A DNA stretch of 64,000 nucleotides from Bathymodiolus brooksi (lineage: Eukaryota > Mollusca > Bivalvia > Mytilida > Modiolidae), in the NCBI GenBank assembly GCA_963680875.1, contig OY804585.1, positions 41,151,414-41,215,413 on the forward strand, written 5' to 3'. Position 1 is the first letter of the stretch. Every line of letters starts with the position of its first letter. The notes beneath the pieces were generated by a model, which was not told where the DNA came from, made no database searches, and worked only from the letters and a program-made list of their open reading frames with translations. Made by a program: the position numbers and the translations under genes. Shown here piece after piece: positions 43,056 through 58,847 of this stretch.

Positions 43056-46000
43056 TTTATCTATAACAGATACTATACAATACAACAACTTAATCTATTA
43101 TCTATCACAGATACTATATAATACAACAAGTTTATCTATTATCTAGTTTATCTATCACAGATACTATATAATACAACAACTTTATCTATTATCTAGTTTA
43201 TCTATCACAGATACTATATAATACAGCAAGTTTATCTATTATCTAGTTTATCTATCACAGATACTATATAATACAACAACTTTATCTATTATCTAGTTTA
43301 TCTATCACAGATACTATACAATACAACAACTGTATGTATTATCTAGTTTATCTATCACAGATACTATATAATACAACAAGTTTATCTATTATCTAGGTTA
43401 TCTATCACAGATACTATATAATACAACAAGTTTATCTATTATCTAGGTTATCTATCACAGATACTATATAATACAACAAGTTTATCTATTATCTAGGTTA
43501 TCTATCACAGATACTATATAATACAGCAAGTTTATCTATTATCTAGTTTATCTATCACAGATACTATACAATACAACAACTGTATGTATTATGTAGGTTA
43601 TCTATCACAGATACTATATAATACAACAAAGTTATCTATTATCTAGTTTACCTATCACAGATACTATATAATACAACAAGTTTATCTATTATCTAGTTTA
43701 TCTATCACAGATACTATATAATACAGCAAGTTTATCTATTATCTAGTTTATCTATCACAGATACTATACAATACAACAACTGTATGTATTATCTAGTTTA
43801 TCTATCACAGATACTATATAATACAACAAGTTTATCTATTATCTAGGTTATCTATCACAGATACTATATAATACAACAAAGTTATCTATTATCTAGTTTA
43901 TCTATCACAGATACTATATAATACAACAAGTTTATCTATTATCTAGTTTATCTATCACAGATACTATATAATACAGCAAGTTTATCTATTATCTAGTTTA
44001 TCTATCACAGATACTATATAATATAACAAGTTTATCTATTAACTAGTTTATCTATCACAGATACTATATAATACAACAACTTTATCTATTATCTAGTTTA
44101 TCTATCACAGATACTATATAATACAACAAGTTTATCTATTATCTAGGTTAACTATCACAGATACTATATAATACAGCAAGTTTATCTATTATCTAGTTTA
44201 TCTATCACAGATACTATATAATACAACAACTTTATCTATTATCTAGTTTATCTATCACAGATACTATATAATACAACAAGCTTATCTATTATCTAGTTTA
44301 TCTATCACAGATACTATATAATACAACAAGTTTATCTATTATCTAGGTTATCTATCACAGATACTATATAATACAACAAGTTTATCTATTATCTAGGTTA
44401 TCTATCACAGATACTATATAATACAACAAAGCTATCTATTATCTAGTTTATCTATCACAGATACTATACAATACAAAAACTGTATGTATTATCTAGTTTA
44501 TCTATCACAGATACTATATAATACAACAAGTTTATCGATTATCTAGGTTATCTATCACAGATACTATATAATACAAATAAGTTATCTATTATCTAGTTTA
44601 TCTATCACAGATACTATAAAATACAACAAGTTTATCTATCACAGATACTATATAATACAACAAGCTTATCTATTATCTAGTTTATCTATCACAGATACTA
44701 TATAATACAACAAGTTTACCTATCACAGATACTATATAATACAACAAGTTTATCTATCACAGATACTATATAATACAACAAGTTTATCTATTATCTAATT
44801 TATCTATCACAGATACTATATAATACAGCAAGTTTATCTATTATCTAGTTTATCTTTCACAAATACTATATAATACAAAATTTTTATCTATTATCTAGTT
44901 TATCTATCACAGATACTATATAATACAACAAGTTTATCTATTATCTAGTTTATCTATCACAGATACTATATAATACAACAAGTTTGTCTATTATCTAGTT
45001 TATCTATCACAGATACTATATAATACAACAAGTTTATCTATTATCTAGTTTATCTATCACAGATGCTTTATAATACAACAAGTTTATCTATTATCCAGAT
45101 TATCTATCACAGATACTATATAATACAGCATGTTTATCTATTATCTAGTTTATCTTTCACAGATACTATATAATACAACAAGTTTATCTATCACAGATAC
45201 TATATAATACAACAAGTTTATCTATTATCTAGTTTATCTATCACAGATACTATATAATACAACAAGTTTATCTATTATCTAGTTTATCTATCATATCTAT
45301 CACAGATACTATATAATACAACAAGTTTATCTATTATCTAGTTTATCTATCACAGATACTATATAATACAACAAGTTTATCTATTATCTAGTTTATCTAT
45401 CACAGATACTATATAATACAACAAGTTTATCTATTATCTAGTTTATCTATCACAGATACTATATAATACAACAAGTTTATCTATTATCTAGTTTATCTAT
45501 CACAGATACTATATAATACAACAAGTTTATCTATTATCTAGTTTATCTATCACAGATACTATATAATACAACAAGTTTATCTATTATCTAGTTTATCTAT
45601 CACAGATGCTATATAATACAACAAGTTTATCTATTATCTAGATTATCTATCACAGATACTATATAATACAGCAAGTTTATCTATTATCTAGTTTATCTAT
45701 CACAGATACTATATAATACAACAAGTTTATCTATTATCTAGATTATCTATCACAGATACTATATAATACAACAAGTTTATCTATTATCTAGTTTATCTAT
45801 CACAGATACTATATAATACAACAAGTGTATCTATCACAGATACTATATAATACAACAAGTTTATCTATCACAGATACTATATAATACAACAAGTTTATCT
45901 ATTATCTAGTTTATCTATCACAGATACTATATAATACAACAAGTTTATCTATTATCTAGTTTATCTATCACAGATACTATATAATACAACAAGTTTATCT

Positions 46001-46059
46001 ATTATCTAGTTTATTTATCACAGATACTATATAATACATCAAGTTTATCTATTATCTAG
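43056..46059. repeat. HOR copy E2, 3,004 bp (62 units)
   Basis: This has the same order as E1 but includes the ATCGAT/AAATAAG cassette (44,497-44,630). It also has two consecutive short units, the second beginning TTTACC (44,681 and 44,715), and a unique 59-bp unit at 45,283. It has the mark AAGTGTATC at about 45,823, which later recurs only in alternate copies (52,601 and 58,611). It lacks the TTATCGATC module seen in E1. Confidence 0.85.
45283..45341 (+). repeat. Unique 59-bp unit with 9-bp tandem duplication
   Basis: Here TATCTATCA is present twice in a row (45,285-45,302), making the unit 59 bp. No other copy in the window has it, including the equivalent places in E1 and E3-E6, so it is a recent private change in E2 or an assembly error. 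Confidence 0.85.
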
Positions 46060-49000
46060 TTTATCTATAACAGATACTATACAATACAACAACTTAATCT
46101 ATTATCTATCACAGATACTATATAATACAACAAGTTTATCTATTATCTAGTTTATCTATCACAGATACTATATAATACAACAACTTTATCTATTATCTAG
46201 TTTATCTATCACAGATACTATATAATACAGCAAGTTTATCTATTATCTAGTTTATCTATCACAGATACTATATAATACAACAACTTTATCTATTATCTAG
46301 TTTATCTATCACAGATACTATACAATACAACAACTGTATGTATTATCTAGTTTATCTATCACAGATACTATATAATACAACAAGTTTATCTATTATCTAG
46401 GTTATCTATCACAGATACTATATAATACAACAAGTTTATCTATTATCTAGGTTATCTATCACAGATACTATATAATACAACAAGTTTATCTATTATCTAG
46501 GTTATCTATCACAGATACTATATAATACAACAAAGTTATCTATTATCTAGTTTATCTATCACAGATACTATATAATACAGCAAGTTTATCTATTATCTAG
46601 TTTATCTATCACAGATACTATACAATACAACAACTGTATGTATTATGTAGGTTATCTATCACAGATACTATATAATACAACAAAGTTATCTATTATCTAG
46701 TTTACCTATCACAGATACTATATAATACAACAAGTTTATCTATTATCTAGTTTATCTATCACAGATACTATATAATACAACAAGCTTATCTATTATCTAG
46801 TTTATCTATCACAGATACTATATAATACAACAAGTTTATCTATTATCTAGGTTATCTATCACAGATACTATATAATACAACAAGTTTATCTATTATCTAG
46901 GTTATCTATCACAGATACTATATAATACAACAAAGCTATCTATTATCTAGTTTATCTATCACAGATACTATACAATACAAAAACTGTATGTATTATCTAG
47001 TTTATCTATCACAGATACTATATAATACAACAAGTTTATCGATTATCTAGGTTATCTATCACAGATACTATATAATACAAATAAGTTATCTATTATCTAG
47101 TTTATCTATCACAGATACTATAAAATACAACAAGTTTATCTATCACAGATACTATATAATACAACAAGCTTATCTATTATCTAGTTTATCTATCACAGAT
47201 ACTATATAATACAACAAGTTTACCTATCACAGATACTATATAATACAACAAGTTTATCTATCACAGATACTATATAATACAACAAGTTTATCTATTATCT
47301 AATTTATCTATCACAGATACTATATAATACAGCAAGTTTATCTATTATCTAGTTTATCTTTCACAAATACTATATAATACAAAATTTTTATCTATTATCT
47401 AGTTTATCTATCACAGATACTATATAATACAACAAGTTTATCTATTATCTAGTTTATCTATCACAGATACTATATAATACAACAAGTTTGTCTATTATCT
47501 AGTTTATCTATCACAGATACTATATAATACAACAAGTTTATCTATTATCTAGTTTATCTATCACAGATGCTTTATAATACAACAAGTTTATCTATTATCC
47601 AGATTATCTATCACAGATACTATATAATACAGCATGTTTATCTATTATCTAGTTTATCTTTCACAGATACTATATAATACAACAAGTTTATCTATCACAG
47701 ATACTATATAATACAACAAGTTTATCTATTATCTAGTTTATCTATCACAGATACTATATAATACAACAAGTTTATCTATTATCTAGTTTATCTATCACAG
47801 ATACTATATAATACAACAAGTTTATCTATTATCTAGTTTATCTATCACAGATACTATATAATACAACAAGTTTATCTATTATCTAGTTTATCTATAACAG
47901 ATACTATATAATACAACAAGTTTATCGATCACAGATACTATATAATACAACAAGTTTATCTATTATCTAGTTTATCTATCACAGATACTATATAATACAG
48001 CAAGTTTATCTATTATCTAGTTTATCTATCACAGATACTATATAATACAACAAGTTTATCTATTATCTAGTTTATCTATCACAGATACTATATAATACAA
48101 CAAGTTTGTCTATTATCTAGTTTATCTATCACAGATACTATATAATACAACAAGTTTATCTATTATCTAGTTTATCTATCACAGATGCTTTATAATACAA
48201 CAAGTTTATCTATTATCCAGATTATCTATCACAGATACTACATAATACAGCAAGTTTATCTATTATCTAGTTTATCTATCACAGATACTATATAATACAA
48301 CAAGTTTATCTATCACAGATACTATATAATACAACAAGTTTATCTATTATCTAGTTTATCTATCACAGATACTATATAATACAACAAGTTTATCTATTAT
48401 CTAGTTTATCTATCACAGATACTATATAATACAACAAGTTTATCTATTATCTAGTTTATCTATCACAGATACTATATAATACAACAAGTTTATCTATTAT
48501 CTAGTTTATCTATCACAGATACTATATAATACAACAAGTTTATCTATTATCTAGTTTATCTATCACAGATACTATATAATACAACAAGTTTATCTATTAT
48601 CTAGTTTATCTATCACAGATACTATATAATACAACAAGTTTATCTATTATCTAGTTTATCTATCACAGATACTATATAATACAACAAGTTTATCTATTAT
48701 CTAGTTTATCTATCACAGATACTATATAATACAACAAGTTTATCTATTATCTAGTTTATCTATCACAGATACTATATAATACAACAAGTTTATCTATTAT
48801 CTAGTTTATCTATCACAGATGCTATATAATACAACAAGTTTATCTATTATCTAGATTATCTATCACAGATACTATATAATACAGCAAGTTTATCTATTAT
48901 CTAGTTTATCTATCACAGATACTATATAATACAACAAGTTTATCTATTATCTAGATTATCTATCACAGATACTATATAATACAACAAGTTTATCTATTAT

Positions 49001-49272
49001 CTAGTTTATCTATCACAGATACTATATAATACAACAAGTTTATCTATCACAGATACTATATAATACAACAAGTTTATCTATCACAGATACTATATAATAC
49101 AACAAGTTTATCTATTATCTAGTTTATCTATCACAGATACTATATAATACAACAAGTTTATCTATTATCTAGTTTATCTATCACAGATACTATATAATAC
49201 AACAAGTTTATCTATTATCTAGTTTATTTATCACAGATACTATATAATACATCAAGTTTATCTATTATCTAG
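46060..49272. repeat. HOR copy E3, 3,213 bp (67 units)
   Basis: This has eight short units and one 41-bp unit. It is repeated at an offset of exactly 6,778 bp as E5 (52,838-56,050), down to the positions of every short unit and the CTTTCACAG variant (47,658 and 54,436). With E4 it forms a dimeric HOR. Confidence 0.87.
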
Positions 49273-52200
49273 TTTATCTATAACAGATACTATACAATAC
49301 AACAACTTAATCTATTATCTATCACAGATACTATATAATACAACAAGTTTATCTATTATCTAGTTTATCTATCACAGATACTATATAATACAACAACTTT
49401 ATCTATTATCTAGTTTATCTATCACAGATACTATATAATACAGCAAGTTTATCTATTATCTAGTTTATCTATCACAGATACTATATAATACAACAACTTT
49501 ATCTATTATCTAGTTTATCTATCACAGATACTATACAATACAACAACTGTATGTATTATCTAGTTTATCTATCACAGATACTATATAATACAACAAGTTT
49601 ATCTATTATCTAGGTTATCTATCACAGATACTATATAATACAACAAGTTTATCTATTATCTAGGTTATCTATCACAGATACTATATAATACAACAAGTTT
49701 ATCTATTATCTAGGTTATCTATCACAGATACTATATAATACAACAAGTTTATCTATTATCTAGGTTATCTATCACAGATACTATATAATACAACAAAGCT
49801 ATCTATTATCTAGTTTATCTATCACAGATACTATACAATACAAAAACTGTATGTATTATCTAGTTTATCTATCACAGATACTATATAATACAACAAGTTT
49901 ATCGATTATCTAGGTTATCTATCACAGATACTATATAATACAAATAAGTTATCTATTATCTAGTTTATCTATCACAGATACTATAAAATACAACAAGTTT
50001 ATCTATCACAGATACTATATAATACAACAAGCTTATCTATTATCTAGTTTATCTATCACAGATACTATATAATACAACAAGTTTACCTATCACAGATACT
50101 ATATAATACAACAAGTTTATCTATCACAGATACTATATAATACAACAAGTTTATCTATTATCTAATTTATCTATCACAGATACTATATAATACAGCAAGT
50201 TTATCTATTATCTAGTTTATCTTTCACAAATACTATATAATACAAAATTTTTATCTATTATCTAGTTTATCTATCACAGATACTATATAATACAACAAGT
50301 TTATCTATTATCTAGTTTATCTATCACAGATACTATATAATACAACAAGTTTGTCTATTATCTAGTTTATCTATCACAGATACTATATAATACAACAAGT
50401 TTATCTATTATCTAGTTTATCTATCACAGATGCTTTATAATACAACAAGTTTATCTATTATCCAGATTATCTATCACAGATACTATATAATACAGCATGT
50501 TTATCTATTATCTAGTTTATCTATCACAGATACTATATAATACAACAAGTTTATCTATCACAGATACTATATAATACAACAAGTTTATCTATCACAGATA
50601 CTATATAATACAACAAGTTTATCTATTATCTAGTTTATCTATCACAGATACTATATAATACAACAAGTTTATCTATTATCTAGTTTATCTATCACAGATA
50701 CTATATAATACAACAAGTTTATCTATTATCTAGTTTATCTATAACAGATACTATATAATACAACAAGTTTATCGATCACAGATACTATATAATACAACAA
50801 GTTTATCTATTATCTAGTTTATCTATCACAGATACTATATAATACAGCAAGTTTATCTATTATCTAGTTTATCTATCACAGATACTATATAATACAACAA
50901 GTTTATCTATTATCTAGTTTATCTATCACAGATACTATATAATACAACAAGTTTGTCTATTATCTAGTTTATCTATCACAGATACTATATAATACAACAA
51001 GTTTATCTATTATCTAGTTTATCTATCACAGATGCTTTATAATACAACAAGTTTATCTATTATCCAGATTATCTATCACAGATACTACATAATACAGCAA
51101 GTTTATCTATTATCTAGTTTATCTATCACAGATACTATATAATACAACAAGTTTATCTATCACAGATACTATATAATACAACAAGTTTATCTATTATCTA
51201 GTTTATCTATCACAGATACTATATAATACAACAAGTTTATCTATTATCTAGTTTATCTATCACAGATACTATATAATACAACAAGTTTATCTATTATCTA
51301 GTTTATCTATCACAGATACTATATAATACAACAAGTTTATCTATTATCTAGTTTATCTATCACAGATACTATATAATACAACAAGTTTATCTATTATCTA
51401 GTTTATCTATCACAGATACTATATAATACAACAAGTTTATCTATTATCTAGTTTATCTATAACAGATACTATATAATACAACAAGTTTATCGATCACAGA
51501 TACTATATAATACAACAAGTTTATCTATTATCTAGTTTATCTATCACAGATACTATATAATACAGCAAGTTTATCTATTATCTAGTTTATCTATCACAGA
51601 TACTATATAATACAACAAGTTTATCTATTATCTAGTTTATCTATCACAGATACTATATAATACAACAAGTTTGTCTATTATCTAGTTTATCTATCACAGA
51701 TACTATATAATACAACAAGTTTATCTATTATCTAGTTTATCTATCACAGATGCTTTATAATACAACAAGTTTATCTATTATCCAGATTATCTATCACAGA
51801 TACTACATAATACAGCAAGTTTATCTATTATCTAGTTTATCTATCACAGATACTATATAATACAACAAGTTTATCTATCACAGATACTATATAATACAAC
51901 AAGTTTATCTATTATCTAGTTTATCTATCACAGATACTATATAATACAACAAGTTTATCTATTATCTAGTTTATCTATCACAGATACTATATAATACAAC
52001 AAGTTTATCTATTATCTAGTTTATCTATCACAGATACTATATAATACAACAAGTTTATCTATTATCTAGTTTATCTATCACAGATACTATATAATACAAC
52101 AAGTTTATCTATTATCTAGTTTATCTATCACAGATACTATATAATACAACAAGTTTATCTATTATCTAGTTTATCTATCACAGATACTATATAATACAAC

Positions 52201-52837
52201 AAGTTTATCTATTATCTAGTTTATCTATCACAGATACTATATAATACAACAAGTTTATCTATTATCTAGTTTATCTATCACAGATACTATATAATACAAC
52301 AAGTTTATCTATTATCTAGTTTATCTATCACAGATACTATATAATACAACAAGTTTATCTATTATCTAGTTTATCTATCACAGATGCTATATAATACAAC
52401 AAGTTTATCTATTATCTAGATTATCTATCACAGATACTATATAATACAGCAAGTTTATCTATTATCTAGTTTATCTATCACAGATACTATATAATACAAC
52501 AAGTTTATCTATTATCTAGATTATCTATCACAGATACTATATAATACAACAAGTTTATCTATTATCTAGTTTATCTATCACAGATACTATATAATACAAC
52601 AAGTGTATCTATCACAGATACTATATAATACAACAAGTTTATCTATCACAGATACTATATAATACAACAAGTTTATCTATTATCTAGTTTATCTATCACA
52701 GATACTATATAATACAACAAGTTTATCTATTATCTAGTTTATCTATCACAGATACTATATAATACAACAAGTTTATCTATTATCTAGTTTATTTATCACA
52801 GATACTATATAATACATCAAGTTTATCTATTATCTAG
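49273..52837. repeat. HOR copy E4, 3,565 bp (75 units)
   Basis: This is the longest E copy, with eleven short units. It contains an internal 718-bp tandem duplication (50,734-51,451 repeated at 51,452-52,169), seen as two successive TAACAG short units, TTATCGATC units, GATGCTTTATA units and TACTACATAATAC units. It ends with the AAGTGTATC mark at 52,601. Its shorter counterpart is E6. Confidence 0.87.
50734..52169. repeat. 718-bp tandem duplication inside E4
   Basis: Four landmarks recur 718 bp apart: short units at 50,734/51,452 and 51,118/51,836, and the units that follow them. 13 x 50 + 2 x 34 equals 718. E6 has only one copy (57,462 and 57,846). This duplication, plus one further unit, accounts for the 768-bp length difference between E4 (3,565) and E6 (2,797). 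Confidence 0.87.
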
Positions 52838-55800
52838 TTTATCTATAACAGATACTATACAATACAACAACTTAATCTATTATCTATCACAGATACTATA
52901 TAATACAACAAGTTTATCTATTATCTAGTTTATCTATCACAGATACTATATAATACAACAACTTTATCTATTATCTAGTTTATCTATCACAGATACTATA
53001 TAATACAGCAAGTTTATCTATTATCTAGTTTATCTATCACAGATACTATATAATACAACAACTTTATCTATTATCTAGTTTATCTATCACAGATACTATA
53101 CAATACAACAACTGTATGTATTATCTAGTTTATCTATCACAGATACTATATAATACAACAAGTTTATCTATTATCTAGGTTATCTATCACAGATACTATA
53201 TAATACAACAAGTTTATCTATTATCTAGGTTATCTATCACAGATACTATATAATACAACAAGTTTATCTATTATCTAGGTTATCTATCACAGATACTATA
53301 TAATACAACAAAGTTATCTATTATCTAGTTTATCTATCACAGATACTATATAATACAGCAAGTTTATCTATTATCTAGTTTATCTATCACAGATACTATA
53401 CAATACAACAACTGTATGTATTATGTAGGTTATCTATCACAGATACTATATAATACAACAAAGTTATCTATTATCTAGTTTACCTATCACAGATACTATA
53501 TAATACAACAAGTTTATCTATTATCTAGTTTATCTATCACAGATACTATATAATACAACAAGCTTATCTATTATCTAGTTTATCTATCACAGATACTATA
53601 TAATACAACAAGTTTATCTATTATCTAGGTTATCTATCACAGATACTATATAATACAACAAGTTTATCTATTATCTAGGTTATCTATCACAGATACTATA
53701 TAATACAACAAAGCTATCTATTATCTAGTTTATCTATCACAGATACTATACAATACAAAAACTGTATGTATTATCTAGTTTATCTATCACAGATACTATA
53801 TAATACAACAAGTTTATCGATTATCTAGGTTATCTATCACAGATACTATATAATACAAATAAGTTATCTATTATCTAGTTTATCTATCACAGATACTATA
53901 AAATACAACAAGTTTATCTATCACAGATACTATATAATACAACAAGCTTATCTATTATCTAGTTTATCTATCACAGATACTATATAATACAACAAGTTTA
54001 CCTATCACAGATACTATATAATACAACAAGTTTATCTATCACAGATACTATATAATACAACAAGTTTATCTATTATCTAATTTATCTATCACAGATACTA
54101 TATAATACAGCAAGTTTATCTATTATCTAGTTTATCTTTCACAAATACTATATAATACAAAATTTTTATCTATTATCTAGTTTATCTATCACAGATACTA
54201 TATAATACAACAAGTTTATCTATTATCTAGTTTATCTATCACAGATACTATATAATACAACAAGTTTGTCTATTATCTAGTTTATCTATCACAGATACTA
54301 TATAATACAACAAGTTTATCTATTATCTAGTTTATCTATCACAGATGCTTTATAATACAACAAGTTTATCTATTATCCAGATTATCTATCACAGATACTA
54401 TATAATACAGCATGTTTATCTATTATCTAGTTTATCTTTCACAGATACTATATAATACAACAAGTTTATCTATCACAGATACTATATAATACAACAAGTT
54501 TATCTATTATCTAGTTTATCTATCACAGATACTATATAATACAACAAGTTTATCTATTATCTAGTTTATCTATCACAGATACTATATAATACAACAAGTT
54601 TATCTATTATCTAGTTTATCTATCACAGATACTATATAATACAACAAGTTTATCTATTATCTAGTTTATCTATAACAGATACTATATAATACAACAAGTT
54701 TATCGATCACAGATACTATATAATACAACAAGTTTATCTATTATCTAGTTTATCTATCACAGATACTATATAATACAGCAAGTTTATCTATTATCTAGTT
54801 TATCTATCACAGATACTATATAATACAACAAGTTTATCTATTATCTAGTTTATCTATCACAGATACTATATAATACAACAAGTTTGTCTATTATCTAGTT
54901 TATCTATCACAGATACTATATAATACAACAAGTTTATCTATTATCTAGTTTATCTATCACAGATGCTTTATAATACAACAAGTTTATCTATTATCCAGAT
55001 TATCTATCACAGATACTACATAATACAGCAAGTTTATCTATTATCTAGTTTATCTATCACAGATACTATATAATACAACAAGTTTATCTATCACAGATAC
55101 TATATAATACAACAAGTTTATCTATTATCTAGTTTATCTATCACAGATACTATATAATACAACAAGTTTATCTATTATCTAGTTTATCTATCACAGATAC
55201 TATATAATACAACAAGTTTATCTATTATCTAGTTTATCTATCACAGATACTATATAATACAACAAGTTTATCTATTATCTAGTTTATCTATCACAGATAC
55301 TATATAATACAACAAGTTTATCTATTATCTAGTTTATCTATCACAGATACTATATAATACAACAAGTTTATCTATTATCTAGTTTATCTATCACAGATAC
55401 TATATAATACAACAAGTTTATCTATTATCTAGTTTATCTATCACAGATACTATATAATACAACAAGTTTATCTATTATCTAGTTTATCTATCACAGATAC
55501 TATATAATACAACAAGTTTATCTATTATCTAGTTTATCTATCACAGATACTATATAATACAACAAGTTTATCTATTATCTAGTTTATCTATCACAGATGC
55601 TATATAATACAACAAGTTTATCTATTATCTAGATTATCTATCACAGATACTATATAATACAGCAAGTTTATCTATTATCTAGTTTATCTATCACAGATAC
55701 TATATATTACAACAAGTTTATCTATTATCTAGATTATCTATCACAGATACTATATAATACAACAAGTTTATCTATTATCTAGTTTATCTATCACAGATAC

Positions 55801-56050
55801 TATATAATACAACAAGTTTATCTATCACAGATACTATATAATACAACAAGTTTATCTATCACAGATACTATATAATACAACAAGTTTATCTATTATCTAG
55901 TTTATCTATCACAGATACTATATAATACAACAAGTTTATCTATTATCTAGTTTATCTATCACAGATACTATATAATACAACAAGTTTATCTATTATCTAG
56001 TTTATTTATCACAGATACTATATAATACATCAAGTTTATCTATTATCTAG
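52838..56050. repeat. HOR copy E5, 3,213 bp (67 units)
   Basis: This has the same length as E3, and every special unit lies 6,778 bp after its E3 equivalent. One visible substitution changes TATAATAC to TATATTAC at about 55,707 (E3 equivalent about 48,929). The near identity implies a recent duplication or conversion event. Confidence 0.87.
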
Positions 56051-58847
56051 TTTATCTATAACAGATACTATACAATACAACAACTTAATCTATTATCTAT
56101 CACAGATACTATATAATACAACAAGTTTATCTATTATCTAGTTTATCTATCACAGATACTATATAATACAACAACTTTATCTATTATCTAGTTTATCTAT
56201 CACAGATACTATATAATACAGCAAGTTTATCTATTATCTAGTTTATCTATCACAGATACTATATAATACAACAACTTTATCTATTATCTAGTTTATCTAT
56301 CACAGATACTATACAATACAACAACTGTATGTATTATCTAGTTTATCTATCACAGATACTATATAATACAACAAGTTTATCTATTATCTAGGTTATCTAT
56401 CACAGATACTATATAATACAACAAGTTTATCTATTATCTAGGTTATCTATCACAGATACTATATAATACAACAAGTTTATCTATTATCTAGGTTATCTAT
56501 CACAGATACTATATAATACAACAAAGCTATCTATTATCTAGTTTATCTATCACAGATACTATACAATACAAAAACTGTATGTATTATCTAGTTTATCTAT
56601 CACAGATACTATATAATACAACAAGTTTATCGATTATCTAGGTTATCTATCACAGATACTATATAATACAAATAAGTTATCTATTATCTAGTTTATCTAT
56701 CACAGATACTATAAAATACAACAAGTTTATCTATCACAGATACTATATAATACAACAAGCTTATCTATTATCTAGTTTATCTATCACAGATACTATATAA
56801 TACAACAAGTTTACCTATCACAGATACTATATAATACAACAAGTTTATCTATCACAGATACTATATAATACAACAAGTTTATCTATTATCTAATTTATCT
56901 ATCACAGATACTATATAATACAGCAAGTTTATCTATTATCTAGTTTATCTTTCACAAATACTATATAATACAAAATTTTTATCTATTATCTAGTTTATCT
57001 ATCACAGATACTATATAATACAACAAGTTTATCTATTATCTAGTTTATCTATCACAGATACTATATAATACAACAAGTTTGTCTATTATCTAGTTTATCT
57101 ATCACAGATACTATATAATACAACAAGTTTATCTATTATCTAGTTTATCTATCACAGATGCTTTATAATACAACAAGTTTATCTATTATCCAGATTATCT
57201 ATCACAGATACTATATAATACAGCATGTTTATCTATTATCTAGTTTATCTATCACAGATACTATATAATACAACAAGTTTATCTATCACAGATACTATAT
57301 AATACAACAAGTTTATCTATCACAGATACTATATAATACAACAAGTTTATCTATTATCTAGTTTATCTATCACAGATACTATATAATACAACAAGTTTAT
57401 CTATTATCTAGTTTATCTATCACAGATACTATATAATACAACAAGTTTATCTATTATCTAGTTTATCTATAACAGATACTATATAATACAACAAGTTTAT
57501 CGATCACAGATACTATATAATACAACAAGTTTATCTATTATCTAGTTTATCTATCACAGATACTATATAATACAGCAAGTTTATCTATTATCTAGTTTAT
57601 CTATCACAGATACTATATAATACAACAAGTTTATCTATTATCTAGTTTATCTATCACAGATACTATATAATACAACAAGTTTGTCTATTATCTAGTTTAT
57701 CTATCACAGATACTATATAATACAACAAGTTTATCTATTATCTAGTTTATCTATCACAGATGCTTTATAATACAACAAGTTTATCTATTATCCAGATTAT
57801 CTATCACAGATACTACATAATACAGCAAGTTTATCTATTATCTAGTTTATCTATCACAGATACTATATAATACAACAAGTTTATCTATCACAGATACTAT
57901 ATAATACAACAAGTTTATCTATTATCTAGTTTATCTATCACAGATACTATATAATACAACAAGTTTATCTATTATCTAGTTTATCTATCACAGATACTAT
58001 ATAATACAACAAGTTTATCTATTATCTAGTTTATCTATCACAGATACTATATAATACAACAAGTTTATCTATTATCTAGTTTATCTATCACAGATACTAT
58101 ATAATACAACAAGTTTATCTATTATCTAGTTTATCTATCACAGATACTATATAATACAACAAGTTTATCTATTATCTAGTTTATCTATCACAGATACTAT
58201 ATAATACAACAAGTTTATCTATTATCTAGTTTATCTATCACAGATACTATATAATACAACAAGTTTATCTATTATCTAGTTTATCTATCACAGATACTAT
58301 ATAATACAACAAGTTTATCTATTATCTAGTTTATCTATCACAGATACTATATAATACAACAAGTTTATCTATTATCTAGTTTATCTATCACAGATGCTAT
58401 ATAATACAACAAGTTTATCTATTATCTAGATTATCTATCACAGATACTATATAATACAGCAAGTTTATCTATTATCTAGTTTATCTATCACAGATACTAT
58501 ATAATACAACAAGTTTATCTATTATCTAGATTATCTATCACAGATACTATATAATACAACAAGTTTATCTATTATCTAGTTTATCTATCACAGATACTAT
58601 ATAATACAACAAGTGTATCTATCACAGATACTATATAATACAACAAGTTTATCTATCACAGATACTATATAATACAACAAGTTTATCTATTATCTAGTTT
58701 ATCTATCACAGATACTATATAATACAACAAGTTTATCTATTATCTAGTTTATCTATCACAGATACTATATAATACAACAAGTTTATCTATTATCTAGTTT
58801 ATTTATCACAGATACTATATAATACATCAAGTTTATCTATTATCTAG
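56051..58847. repeat. HOR copy E6, 2,797 bp (59 units)
   Basis: This is the counterpart of E4 without the 718-bp duplication and with one TAGG-initiated unit fewer near 56.45 kb; the offset to E4 drops from 6,778 to 6,728 there. It has nine short units, ends with the AAGTGTATC mark at 58,611 and is followed by the last 41-bp unit. Confidence 0.86.

Larger units (their letters stand above)
46060..58847. repeat. Dimeric HOR: two copies of a 6.78-kb / 6.01-kb superunit
   Basis: E3+E4 (46,060-52,837, 6,778 bp) and E5+E6 (52,838-58,847, 6,010 bp) form a second-level repeat. The 41-bp units lie at 46,060/52,838 and 49,273/56,051, both 6,778 apart. The marks AAGTGTATC (in the second half) and CTTTCACAG (in the first half) alternate between ~3-kb copies. 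The second superunit is shorter only by the loss or absence of the 718-bp duplication and one unit. Confidence 0.86.

Noticed and set aside
45283..45341. 59-bp unit as a foreign insertion
   Set aside because: The extra nine bases are an exact tandem copy of the adjacent TATCTATCA.
46060..58847. Near-identical 6.8-kb copies as an assembly duplication artefact
   Set aside because: Not fully excluded, but the copies differ in real ways (718-bp duplication, one unit fewer near 56.4 kb, a substitution near 55,707), which a simple assembly duplication would not create. Spanning reads would settle it.
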